This document shows, in pieces, positions 17,463 to 25,106 of a stretch of 37,359 nt of DNA. The notes under the pieces are model-generated. The model was given only the letters and a program-made list of their open reading frames with translations, made no database searches and was not told where the DNA came from. Each line of letters opens with the position of its first letter. Positions within the stretch are counted from its first letter, which is position 1. The translations under genes and the position numbers were made by a program. Origin of the DNA: Paludibacter sp. (GTDB taxonomy: Bacteria > Bacteroidota > Bacteroidia > Bacteroidales > Paludibacteraceae); assembly GCA_028692715.1 (NCBI GenBank), contig JAQUWU010000036.1, forward strand, positions 13,115 through 50,473, in the 5' to 3' direction.

Positions 17463-18389
17463 TTATTTGACCGAATTTAGACAGTTATTTAATACCTCCA
17501 GATGATTCTTTATAGAAATCTTTTTAACCATTCCTAAGCCTGGGTAACTTTGGGTATGATAATAATTTCTTAATTCTTCAGAAGCATTAGTATGAATGTT
17601 TTTTGAATCAAGAAATATTACGGCTTTTTTTGAAGCTTCTTCAAATTTTCCTTGAATATTTGACTGGTCATCATTAGTGATAGATGCAAAATGTCTTATC
17701 CAAATTTCATCATTTTCTTTCTCATAAGTCAGATGAATGGCAACTGCATATGGAGCTGCTCCTCCTTCAATGAAATCGCTCACAAGAACGGTATAATCAG
17801 AAAATCCACAATAATTTTCTTCGGCATAAAACAAGTGCTCTTCTGTGAACTTTTCTTCAGGCATTGCTAAATAGTCACTATTCCTTTTTTGAGCCTTGAA
17901 ATTGTCATTCAGAAGAATAAAGTCTTTAGTTCTTAATCTCCTTTTAAGTGTTTTATTTTCTTTTGTAACAATATATTTTATCAATGGTGATTCAATAAAC
18001 TGATTAAAATCGTTACTACTTGTATCTGTGGTATCAGTTAAAATGATCATTACATCGATGTAATTATTTTCCGAAATATATTTTGACACTTCATTGAAGT
18101 TATTTGTTAGGATAAATGTGGGAATCCATCTGGATCTATCAGATAGCTCCAAATCAAGTGCATTTATAATTTCCATTACATTATTTATCTCACCGACTTG
18201 TGGATTAAGAATTAGCGAAAACTTTACATTACCTTCTATTAGTTTTGGCAATGCTAATTTCATGCTATTAAAAGTCTTTTTTACAGGTTCAATTATTGGG
18301 ATAATATTGTTTTTATCTCCCCGCTGCAGGGCATATTCTCTTAATGCGATTAGCTCAAATTGTCTTCCTCGTAAGTATGGATAATACAT
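17463..18389 (-). CDS. Beta family protein (sce7725-like)
   Basis: The protein has 308 residues. It opens with MYYPYLRGRQFELIALRE, the hallmark start of Beta-protein (PF14350) and sce7725-type proteins. An alternating helix/strand pattern suggestive of a TIM-barrel-like fold follows, including IIPIIEPVKKTF, FSLILNPQVGEI and ILTDTTDTS. Related proteins occur in phages and in bacterial accessory regions, and sce7725-type genes are usually paired with sce7726-type genes as here. No biochemical function is known to me. It is translationally coupled on both sides (2-bp gaps), so the three products probably work together. A complementary role as the sensor or regulator of the RES enzyme is speculation. 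Confidence 0.7.
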   Translation of the reverse strand: MYYPYLRGRQFELIALREYALQRGDKNNIIPIIEPVKKTFNSMKLALPKLIEGNVKFSLILNPQVGEINNVMEIINALDLELSDRSRWIPTFILTNNFNEVSKYISENNYIDVMIILTDTTDTSSNDFNQFIESPLIKYIVTKENKTLKRRLRTKDFILLNDNFKAQKRNSDYLAMPEEKFTEEHLFYAEENYCGFSDYTVLVSDFIEGGAAPYAVAIHLTYEKENDEIWIRHFASITNDDQSNIQGKFEEASKKAVIFLDSKNIHTNASEELRNYYHTQSYPGLGMVKKISIKNHLEVLNNCLNSVK

Positions 18390-18391
18390 AA

Positions 18392-19273
18392 TTATAAAAG
18401 GTTTATGTGTTTACTCAATTTATAATCTAATTTCCTAAAAGTTTTTTCATTTAAATTCATAGCAAAAAACAATTGCCTTAATTCTTTCTGAAACATTTCA
18501 ATAATACAGGTGTTTGACTTTCTTTTCTTTAGTTCCTCAATAAAGAGTTGATTTAATAACTTGTTTGGAATGCTTTTCATCATCTCTTTACATATTTCAA
18601 ACATATTGAAACTATTCATTTCAGGCAATTCTCCATAGTAATTTTTAATAATGTTTTTATATTCAGGGGTTCTAATTGAACGAATTAGAGTTTCGACATC
18701 AATAGTTTGATTTTCTTTTGCTCTACGAACTTCTCGCATAGTAACCGATTTAGGGCGTTCAATAAATTCAATAATACCTATCTGATCGTCTTCCAGTAAA
18801 TACTTTTCGGTTAAAGATTCATGAGTAATAACATAGCAATTTTTAAATATTTTGGAATAATCTGCTAATTGAGAAGATAATCTTTTGTTAGAATCAAGTT
18901 CTGTTTTAATCTCGAACGCTTTACTTGTGCCATTAAACATTACAATATCAGCAATAGAATTTCCAACTCTAAATTCATTAATAGCAACCGTATCCTTTAT
19001 TCCATACTTGTTTAACAACAAGCTGTTTATGAAAGTGTTTTTGTAGATATACTCGTTTTTATATTGCTTTTTTAGTTGAAAATAAACATATTGAATGTAA
19101 TCATAGTATGTGGTTATGTTTTTACCAATTTTAGATAAATCGTATCTCTCAATCTTAGCATCAATAAACGAATAATCATCATACTCTAATAGCTTATTAA
19201 ATGATGTACTTGAAAATATAGATGAATAACTTCTATATCTATTCAGTGTCATATTTTCAATTATAGATGACAT
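18392..19273 (-). CDS. PD-(D/E)XK nuclease-like protein (sce7726-like)
   Basis: The protein has 293 residues. The central segment carries a restriction-nuclease-type core: Glu100 (INEFRV), Asp109 (NSIADIVMFNG), Glu121-x-Lys123 (KAFEIKTELDS) and Gln135 (RLSSQLADYSKIF), matching the E...D...ExK...Q order of the PD-(D/E)XK fold. The N-terminal ~80 residues and C-terminal ~130 residues are helical and Lys-rich; the latter includes a TMREVRRAKENQTI segment. This resembles sce7726 family proteins, which pair with sce7725-type neighbours. It is the first gene of the islet operon, with its own predicted promoter (19358-19365). Nuclease activity and target are inferred. Confidence 0.72.
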   Translation of the reverse strand: MSSIIENMTLNRYRSYSSIFSSTSFNKLLEYDDYSFIDAKIERYDLSKIGKNITTYYDYIQYVYFQLKKQYKNEYIYKNTFINSLLLNKYGIKDTVAINEFRVGNSIADIVMFNGTSKAFEIKTELDSNKRLSSQLADYSKIFKNCYVITHESLTEKYLLEDDQIGIIEFIERPKSVTMREVRRAKENQTIDVETLIRSIRTPEYKNIIKNYYGELPEMNSFNMFEICKEMMKSIPNKLLNQLFIEELKKRKSNTCIIEMFQKELRQLFFAMNLNEKTFRKLDYKLSKHINLL

Positions 19274-19320
19274 TATTTAATGTTTGTTGTGACTAATATA
19301 AAGAGAATTTTGTTAAGTTA

Positions 19321-19353
19321 TTCAATAATTGGGGTTTATTTGAATTTATTGAA
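19321..19353 (-). promoter_or_regulatory. inverted repeat at the islet operon start site (possible operator)
   Basis: TTCAATAA (19321-19328) and TTATTGAA (19346-19353) are perfect inverted arms 17 bp apart, lying just downstream of the -7 element and over the expected transcription start. It could be an operator or a weak leader hairpin; there is no T run, so a terminator is unlikely. Confidence 0.35.
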
Positions 19354-19357
19354 TATG

Positions 19358-19365
19358 CAAATCTA
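19358..19365 (-). promoter_or_regulatory. predicted promoter of the islet operon
   Basis: The minus strand reads TAGATTTG, matching TAnnTTTG, about 85 bp upstream of the first islet gene. I see no terminator between the alaS stop and this point, so read-through from alaS is also possible. Confidence 0.5.
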
Positions 19366-19486
19366 CAACTTTTATTTCGAAAATTGGAGAATTGGAGTTT
19401 GTTTTTTAAGTATGAAAAATGAGACTGAATCAAATTGTATTTGGAACCAGCCACATTTTATTAATGTTCAGAAGTTAAATGGGACG

Positions 19487-22111
19487 TTATTTTACTGCTT
19501 CCAATGCTTTTTCAATAGCTTTTTGAATGCCAGCTGCATTTTTACCGCCGGCTGAAGCGAAGAAGGGTTGACCACCGCCTCCTCCCTGAATTTCTTTGGC
19601 CGCATCGCGGGCAATGTTTACAGCGTTCAATCCTTTAGAAACTAAATCGTCGCTTAAAAGAACTGTTAACGATGGTTTGCCTTCTGCAACGCAACCAGCT
19701 ACAAAGAATAATTTTTCCGATTGAATATTGCGAATCTGGAATGCCAGTGTTTTTACCTGATCTGCAGCAAGATTACCCTCGAAACGAATAACTTTAATTC
19801 CATTTACTACATTTGCATCAGCATGAAGTTTATCACGAAGAGCCATTATTTGAACTTGTTGGAAAGTTTCAAGTTTCTTTTTCAATTCTGCATTCTCTTC
19901 GGTTATTTTTTTTAATGCAACTAATATGTCCGGAGTATTATTTAGTAATTCTTTTGCTTCAGCAAGTGTATCCTGTTGTGCATCTAATAATTTTTCAATC
20001 CCGTAAGCGGTAATTGCTTCTAAACGACGAATGCCGGCTGCTATTGACGTTTCTGCTGTAATGCGAACCATTCCGATAGCACCTGTCGATTGCACGTGAG
20101 TACCACCACAAAGTTCGGTAGACGAGCCAAATTGAATTACACGAACCGATTCACCATATTTTTCGCCAAACAAAGCCATTGCACCCATTGCCTGTGCTTC
20201 TGCTATTGGAGTTTCACGCATTTCGTTGAGTTGGTAATTTGCACGAATTTTTTCATTAGCAAGTTTTTCTACGGCGCGAATTTCTTCTTTTGTCATTTTT
20301 TGGTAATGAGAAAAGTCAAAACGCAAACTGTCCGGACTTACAAACGAACCTTTTTGTTCTACATGTGTACCCAATACTTCACGCAATGCTTCGTGTAACA
20401 AATGTGTGGCTGAGTGATTGCATGAAATTGCCTGACGATTTTCTAAATTAATGGTTGCTGTAAAAGTTGCAGTTACATCGGCTGGAAGTCGCTTTGTAAT
20501 ATGGACTCCCAGATTATTTTCTTTTTTTGTGTCAAGAATTTCAATTTTCTCATCTTCTGAAACCAATACTCCGCTGTCACCAACTTGTCCACCCATTTCG
20601 GCATAAAATGGAGTGTTTGAAAGAACTAATTGATAATATTCCTGATCTTTTTGTTTTATTTTGCGGTAACGTAATATCTCAGTATCGTATGATGTGAAAT
20701 CATATCCCACAAAAACACTATCACCTTCGCGAACGGTTACCCAGTCACCTGTCTCAGTAGCGGCAGCATTACGTGCGCGTTCTTTTTGTTTTAGCATTTC
20801 TGAATTAAATTCCTCAATATCAACAGACATATTGTTTTCACGAAGAATCAATTCGGTCAAATCAAGGGGAAAACCAAACGTGTCATAAAGCGTAAATGCA
20901 ATTTTTCCACTCAACACGGTTCCCCTCTCCCCTGGGAGAGGGGTTAGGGGTGAGGTGATTTCTTTATCCAGTAACCTGATCCCTGTTTCCAGTGTGCGAA
21001 GGAATGATTCTTCTTCCTCTTTTATTACCTTTCCAATCAACGATTTTTGTGACACAAGTTCTGGATAAGCTTTTCCCATCACTTCGCACAATACATCGAT
21101 TAATTTAAACATAAATGCATGTCGTTGACCGAGGAAAGTATAACCGTAACGCACCGCACGGCGTAAAATACGACGGATTACATATCCGGCTTTGGCATTG
21201 GATGGCAATTGTCCATCTGTTATAGAAAATGCAATGGTACGAATGTGATCCGCAATCACACGCATGGCAATATCTACTTTTTCATCTTTACCATATTCAA
21301 CATCACATACACGACCTATCTCAGCAATAATTGGTGTGAATACATCGGTATCGTAGTTGGATTGAACACCTTGAATGGCCATACATAGACGTTCAAAGCC
21401 CATACCTGTATCAATTACTTTGGCAGGTAATCCTTCGAGCGAACCATCGGCTTTTCGGTTGTATTGCATGAAAACGTTGTTCCATATTTCTATCACTTGT
21501 GGGTGACTTCCGTTTACCAATGTAAGACCGTCTATTTTTGCTCGGTCTTCATTATCACGAATGTCAATATGAATTTCTGAACAGGGACCACAAGGACCTG
21601 TGTCGCCCATTTCCCAGAAATTGTCTTTTTTATTACCGTTTATAATGCGGCTTTTTGGAAGAAATTGTTCCCATATTTCAGCAGCTTCATTATCGCGTTC
21701 CAAACCTTCGGGCGCATATCCTTCAAAAACAGTAACGTACAAACGTTCTTTGTCCAATTTTAATATTTCGGTCAGGTATTCCCAAGCCCATTCGATGGCT
21801 TCTTTTTTGAAATAATCGCCAAATGACCAATTCCCCAACATCTCGAACATAGTATGGTGGTAAGTGTCGTGACCAACTTCTTCCAAATCGTTATGTTTAC
21901 CGCTTACACGTAAACATTTTTGAGAATCCGCAATCCGTGAATATTTTATAGGGTCATTACCCAGAATAATATTTTTAAATTGGTTCATTCCGGCATTGGT
22001 AAACATCAAAGTCGGATCGTCCTTGATAACCATGGGTGCTGATGGAACAATCTTATGTCCTTTTGATGTAAAAAAATCTAAAAAAGATTGGCGGATTTCT
22101 TGTGAAGTCAT
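19487..22111 (-). CDS. alaS: alanyl-tRNA synthetase
   Basis: The protein has 874 residues, the full family length. The order is: class II aminoacylation domain ([20 protein letters not shown], then [43 protein letters not shown]), tRNA-recognition helices, editing domain ([17 protein letters not shown] and [13 protein letters not shown]), then coiled-coil and C-Ala domain ending [15 protein letters not shown]. It charges tRNA-Ala. Residues ~386-398 ([13 protein letters not shown]) come from a GC-rich palindromic repeat inserted before VLSGKIAF; relatives such as E. coli lack this stretch. The last 25 codons are duplicated at 16343-16420 with an islet between. A copy of the GC-rich repeat family also lies in the leader, and the promoter is divergent from that of the M23 gene. 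Confidence 0.97.
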   Translation of the reverse strand: MTSQEIRQSFLDFFTSKGHKIVPSAPMVIKDDPTLMFTNAGMNQFKNIILGNDPIKYSRIADSQKCLRVSGKHNDLEEVGHDTYHHTMFEMLGNWSFGDYFKKEAIEWAWEYLTEILKLDKERLYVTVFEGYAPEGLERDNEAAEIWEQFLPKSRIINGNKKDNFWEMGDTGPCGPCSEIHIDIRDNEDRAKIDGLTLVNGSHPQVIEIWNNVFMQYNRKADGSLEGLPAKVIDTGMGFERLCMAIQGVQSNYDTDVFTPIIAEIGRVCDVEYGKDEKVDIAMRVIADHIRTIAFSITDGQLPSNAKAGYVIRRILRRAVRYGYTFLGQRHAFMFKLIDVLCEVMGKAYPELVSQKSLIGKVIKEEEESFLRTLETGIRLLDKEITSPLTPLPGERGTVLSGKIAFTLYDTFGFPLDLTELILRENNMSVDIEEFNSEMLKQKERARNAAATETGDWVTVREGDSVFVGYDFTSYDTEILRYRKIKQKDQEYYQLVLSNTPFYAEMGGQVGDSGVLVSEDEKIEILDTKKENNLGVHITKRLPADVTATFTATINLENRQAISCNHSATHLLHEALREVLGTHVEQKGSFVSPDSLRFDFSHYQKMTKEEIRAVEKLANEKIRANYQLNEMRETPIAEAQAMGAMALFGEKYGESVRVIQFGSSTELCGGTHVQSTGAIGMVRITAETSIAAGIRRLEAITAYGIEKLLDAQQDTLAEAKELLNNTPDILVALKKITEENAELKKKLETFQQVQIMALRDKLHADANVVNGIKVIRFEGNLAADQVKTLAFQIRNIQSEKLFFVAGCVAEGKPSLTVLLSDDLVSKGLNAVNIARDAAKEIQGGGGGQPFFASAGGKNAAGIQKAIEKALEAVK
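20920..20957 (-). repeat. GC-rich palindromic repeat inside alaS
   Basis: On the plus strand CCCCTCTCCC and GGGAGAGGGG form a tight perfect palindrome around CT, followed by TTAGGGGTGAGGTGA. It is translated in frame on the minus strand as [13 protein letters not shown] in a loop between the aminoacylation and editing domains. Confidence 0.8.
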
Positions 22112-22128
22112 TTTATAAATTGCTATGA

Positions 22129-22187
22129 CCCCCTTCCCCTTAAAAGGGATTAAAGAAGAGTCCCCGTTAGGGGATTTAGGGGTTCAA
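22129..22187. repeat. GC-rich palindromic repeats in the alaS leader
   Basis: Two adjacent palindromes, CCCTTCCCCTTAAAAGGG and TCCCCGTTAGGGGA, are followed by TTTAGGGGTTC. They belong to the same CCCCT-AGGGG family as the copies in alaS, murI and downstream of the M23 gene. They lie between the alaS promoter and its start codon, so they are in the transcribed leader. Confidence 0.65.
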
Positions 22188-22212
22188 GGTTAATAATATC
22201 AAATAAAGACTG

Positions 22213-22220
22213 CAAAAGTA
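22213..22220 (-). promoter_or_regulatory. predicted alaS promoter (-7 element)
   Basis: The minus strand reads TACTTTTG, matching TAnnTTTG, with ATTTG about 24 bp further upstream as a possible -33 element. This predicts a ~95-nt leader that includes the palindromic repeats. Confidence 0.55.
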
Positions 22221-22232
22221 GTCCAAATTTAT

Positions 22233-22240
22233 TATTTTTG
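22233..22240 (+). promoter_or_regulatory. predicted promoter of the M23 gene (-7 element)
   Basis: TATTTTTG matches TAnnTTTG and lies only 12 bp from the divergent alaS -7 element, so the two promoters overlap. It is about 134 bp upstream of the chosen ATG at 22374. Confidence 0.45.
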
Positions 22241-22373
22241 CAGCAAATGATGATATAAAAATTGTGTTGACTCATTGATTTTTTTTGGGAAACGATTGAT
22301 TTACATCTGTTTTTTTCCAAATTTGACTTGTATAGCGTTAATTTTTGACGCTCAGAAAAATAGATTCTCCCTT

Positions 22374-23342
22374 ATGGCTAAGAAAAAATTTCATTTCAAT
22401 TCTGAAACATTAAGTTATGAGCAAATTGAATATACATTCAAACACTGGCTTAAGCAACTTTTAATACATGCACTTTCAGGTTTGTCATTGGGAGCAGTTT
22501 TCTTTTTTGTTTTTGTTTCTACGGTACAATCGCCAGAAGAGAAACAATTGAATGAAGAAAAAAGAAATATGCAAGCTCAATATAAATTATTAGAGCGTCA
22601 ATTTGATGAAGTTCAGGAGGTACTTAGTGATTTGCAACAGCGGGATGATAATTTGTATAGAGTTGTTTTTCAGGCAGATCCAATTCCACTAGCTGTTAGA
22701 AGAGGTTCTTCCGCCAATACGGCATTCTACGAACAATTGTTAGATATGACCAATTCAGAAATAGTAGTAACCACTACGAAAAGGATGACTGAATTAAAAA
22801 AAGAATTATATATTCAATCCAAATCTTACGATGATTTAGTTTTGTTAGCCAAAAATAAAGAAGCTTCTCTGGAATGTTTACCTGCAATTCAGCCGGTATT
22901 AAATAAAGACTTGACACGTATGGCCTCGGGTTTTGGATGGCGAATCGATCCCGTTTATCACACTCGTCGCTTTCACGCAGGTATGGACTTTGCAGCACCC
23001 ACAGGCACTGATATTTTTGCCACTGGAAATGGAACAATAATTAGTGCTGGCTGGCAACAAGGTTATGGGAATTGTATTCAGATTAATCATGGTTATGGAT
23101 ATCAGACAGTATATGGTCACATGAGTAGAATTATTGCAAAAGTGGGTCAAAAAGTAAAACGCGGTGAGGTTATTGGATTGGTAGGAAGTACTGGTAAATC
23201 TACCGGACCGCACTTGCATTACGAAGTCCATTATAAAGGACAGATAATGAATCCACAAAATTATTATTTCTTAGATCTATCTCCTGCTGAATACGACAAG
23301 ATGGTTCAAATGAGTAATAACTCAGGACAAATGTTAGACTAG
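22374..23342 (+). CDS. M23 family metallopeptidase, membrane-anchored
   Basis: The protein has 322 residues from the start at 22374 (MAKKKFHFNSETL). The frame is open back to an ATG at 22275, but that extension is atypical and the internal ATG gives the usual N-terminus. One membrane helix (~30-50) is followed by a coiled coil (~53-90, EEKQLNEEKRNMQAQYKLLE) and a C-terminal LytM/M23 domain with the zinc ligands His201 and Asp205 (RFHAGMDF) and His282 of HLH (280-282), plus His249 (YGHM). It is a predicted cell-wall endopeptidase or activator of amidases, acting in the periplasm during growth or division. murI follows on the same strand 112 bp later. Confidence 0.88.
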   Translation: MAKKKFHFNSETLSYEQIEYTFKHWLKQLLIHALSGLSLGAVFFFVFVSTVQSPEEKQLNEEKRNMQAQYKLLERQFDEVQEVLSDLQQRDDNLYRVVFQADPIPLAVRRGSSANTAFYEQLLDMTNSEIVVTTTKRMTELKKELYIQSKSYDDLVLLAKNKEASLECLPAIQPVLNKDLTRMASGFGWRIDPVYHTRRFHAGMDFAAPTGTDIFATGNGTIISAGWQQGYGNCIQINHGYGYQTVYGHMSRIIAKVGQKVKRGEVIGLVGSTGKSTGPHLHYEVHYKGQIMNPQNYYFLDLSPAEYDKMVQMSNNSGQMLD

Positions 23343-23420
23343 ACCCCCAACCCCTAAAGGGGAGAAAGTTAGAAATGATCCCTAACTCTACCTGAAGTTA
23401 GGCAAACCCTAAAGGGGAAA
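23343..23420. repeat. GC-rich palindromic repeats between the M23 gene and murI
   Basis: Starting at the M23 stop are CCCCAACCCCTAAAGGGG, then CTAACT...AGTTAG and a second CCCTAAAGGGG. They are of the same family as the repeats inside murI, alaS and the U32 gene. Confidence 0.7.
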
Positions 23421-23454
23421 AGAAGAGAAAATTCAAATAATATTTGTTGATATT

Positions 23455-24369
23455 ATGGATAAGAAAGAAGTTATAATAAACAAAACTCACTCAAACTCCC
23501 CTTTAGGGGCTGGGGGTAACTCACTTCCCCTTCAGGGGTTAGGGGTTAGTGCTGCCCCTATCGGAGTTTTCGATTCGGGTTACGGTGGTTTGACAATTCT
23601 TGATAAAATTCGTAAGGAGTTACCTGAATATGATTATATTTATTTGGGTGATAATGCACGATCTCCCTACGGAACACGCTCATTTGATGTGGTGTATAAA
23701 TACACGCTCGAATGTGTAACAAAATTATTTGAGATGGGCTGTCATTTAGTGGTTTTGGCTTGTAATACAGCTTCTGCCAAAGCACTTAGAACCATTCAAC
23801 AGAATGATTTGCCGTTATTAGATCCAAATAGAAGAGTTTTGGGTGTGATTCGTCCAACAGTGGAAGCTGTAGGTGAAATGACCAAAACAAAGCATATTGG
23901 TTTATTGGCTACAACTGGTACTGTTCAATCTGATTCTTATCCCCTTGAGATTCATAAATTTCACAAAGATATTGTGGTAAATTCCGAAGCATGTCCAATG
24001 TGGGTGCCTTTGATTGAAAATAACGAGCATTTATCAGAAGGAGCAGATTATTTTATTCGAAAAAATGTCGAAAATTTAATGCATACCGATTCGCAAATTG
24101 ATGTGGTTATGTTGGGTTGTACACATTATCCTTTGCTGGAAGGAAAAATTAAATCATTATTATCCAATAATATTAAAGTCGTTTCACAAGGAGAGTTGGT
24201 GGCAAAAAGTTTGGTTGATTATTTGAAACGTCACCCTGAAATGAAAGAAAAATGTACAAAAAATGCTTTAATTCAGTATTTTACTACTGAATCCGTTGAG
24301 AAATTTGCTACGTCTGCATCAATCTTTCTAAATGAAGAGATATATGCTCAACATATTGACTTAGGTTAA
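23455..24369 (+). CDS. murI: glutamate racemase
   Basis: The enzyme makes D-glutamate for peptidoglycan. In the 304-residue protein the family proper begins at residue ~35 (APIGVFDSGYGGL). Catalytic residues are visible: Asp40/Ser41, Cys103 in LACNTAS and Cys222/His224 in GCTHYP. The first ~33 residues are unusual: residues ~13-32 (SNSPLGAGGNSLPLQGLGVS) are encoded by two GC-rich palindromic repeats. No in-frame ATG, GTG or TTG lies between them and the conserved core, so the repeat-encoded leader should be part of the protein. The upstream M23 peptidase suggests a cell-wall theme; the secreted cupin follows after 9 bp. Confidence 0.94.
   Translation: MDKKEVIINKTHSNSPLGAGGNSLPLQGLGVSAAPIGVFDSGYGGLTILDKIRKELPEYDYIYLGDNARSPYGTRSFDVVYKYTLECVTKLFEMGCHLVVLACNTASAKALRTIQQNDLPLLDPNRRVLGVIRPTVEAVGEMTKTKHIGLLATTGTVQSDSYPLEIHKFHKDIVVNSEACPMWVPLIENNEHLSEGADYFIRKNVENLMHTDSQIDVVMLGCTHYPLLEGKIKSLLSNNIKVVSQGELVAKSLVDYLKRHPEMKEKCTKNALIQYFTTESVEKFATSASIFLNEEIYAQHIDLG
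23493..23549 (+). repeat. two GC-rich palindromic repeats inside the murI 5' end
   Basis: CTCCCCTTTAGGGGCTGGGGG and TTCCCCTTCAGGGGTTAGGGG lie 5-6 bp apart. Both are open in the murI frame and supply about 19 residues before the conserved core. Confidence 0.8.
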
Positions 24370-24378
24370 TCTTTTATT

Positions 24379-24789
24379 ATGAAAAAAATCTTTTTACTGT
24401 TTATTCTTTGTGGAATTTTTACAACTGTAAAATCGCAATACAATGCCGGAGTTGTACTTGAGCAACTTTTAAAAACGGATACGACTTCTATTGGGCAGAA
24501 GATTGAATATCCTGATTTTGAAGAAGATGAAGTTTCCATTTACAAAGTCACCATTCAGCCCGGACAATCAACTGGTTGGCACAAACATGGTTTTCCGGTT
24601 TTTGGTTATGTAATGCAAGGAACATTAACCGTTGAAGTTGAGAATAAAGCCTCACATGATTATTCGGTAAATTCTTCCTTTTCAGAAGTTATAAATACAA
24701 TGCATAATGGCATAAATAAAGGGAAAGTAGATGTTGTGTTAATTGCTTTTTTTATGGGCGAAAAAGGAAAACCATTATCTGAGCATTAA
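24379..24789 (+). CDS. secreted cupin-domain protein
   Basis: The 136-residue protein has a signal peptide at 1-19 (MKKIFLLFILCGIFTTVKS) and then a single small beta-barrel of the cupin type: VTIQPGQSTGWHKHGFPVFGYVMQGTLTVEV is cupin motif 1 with the metal-binding His pair (WHKHG) and Glu. The later segment with TMHNGINKGKVDVVLIAFFMG fits motif 2. The ligand is unknown. It starts 9 bp after murI and is probably co-transcribed, though a functional link is not obvious. Confidence 0.8.
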   Translation: MKKIFLLFILCGIFTTVKSQYNAGVVLEQLLKTDTTSIGQKIEYPDFEEDEVSIYKVTIQPGQSTGWHKHGFPVFGYVMQGTLTVEVENKASHDYSVNSSFSEVINTMHNGINKGKVDVVLIAFFMGEKGKPLSEH

Positions 24790-24795
24790 ATAATG

Positions 24796-24958
24796 GTAAC
24801 TACTCAGCCCCCCAACCCCCTAAAGTGGGAGTTCTGGAGCGACATTCATCATTTATGCGCTTTAATTTGGCTGCTTTTTTGTGAAAATTATTTTTTTTTA
24901 CTCTGCAATTTCTCTAAAAACGTCAAATGAAGTACTTCTTGAAGTGCTGAGTAGTCAC
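24796..24958. mobile_element. 163-bp element with 13-bp terminal inverted repeats
   Basis: The left end GTAACTACTCAGC (24796-24808) matches the reverse complement of the right end (24946-24958, read inward as GTGACTACTCAGC) at 12 of 13 bases. Next to the left end is a C-rich CCCCCCAACCCCCTAAAG stretch like the GC-rich repeats elsewhere. The interior is non-coding. It looks like a MITE or the fused ends of a lost insertion sequence. It accounts for about half of the 317-bp gap before the metal operon. Confidence 0.55.
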
Positions 24959-25085
24959 GAAATAGTACTTGATTTATAATATAAAGAATTTTTAATAAAG
25001 TTTTTCAGAATGTTCTATTTTGTCTCCATTATCATAAATAAAATAAAAAATATAAAGATAATTCTATAATCCATAGACCCTATAC

Positions 25086-25093
25086 TATCTTTG
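25086..25093 (+). promoter_or_regulatory. predicted promoter of the metal operon
   Basis: TATCTTTG matches TAnnTTTG only 13 bp upstream of the ATG at 25107, predicting a very short leader of about 7-9 nt. Confidence 0.5.
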
Positions 25094-25106
25094 TAGCTCA
25101 AACAAT

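Larger units (their letters stand above)
16421..19486 (-). mobile_element. three-gene genomic islet inserted at the alaS 3' end
   Basis: About 3.07 kb lies between the real alaS terminus (19487-19564) and a diverged direct repeat of it (16343-16420). It holds one tight minus-strand operon (nuclease-like, Beta-family, RES-domain proteins) and nothing else; there is no integrase, recombinase or transposase. The direct-repeat footprint is what integration at the 3' end of a conserved gene leaves, with the element restoring the gene end. Whether a lost integrase, an enzyme supplied in trans, or homologous recombination between alaS ends did this cannot be told from the window. Confidence 0.75.

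Noticed and set aside
22275-22373. Upstream start of the M23 gene (33 extra residues)
   Set aside because: The extension is not typical and lies in the leader region; the internal ATG gives the expected short cytosolic N-terminus before the membrane helix.
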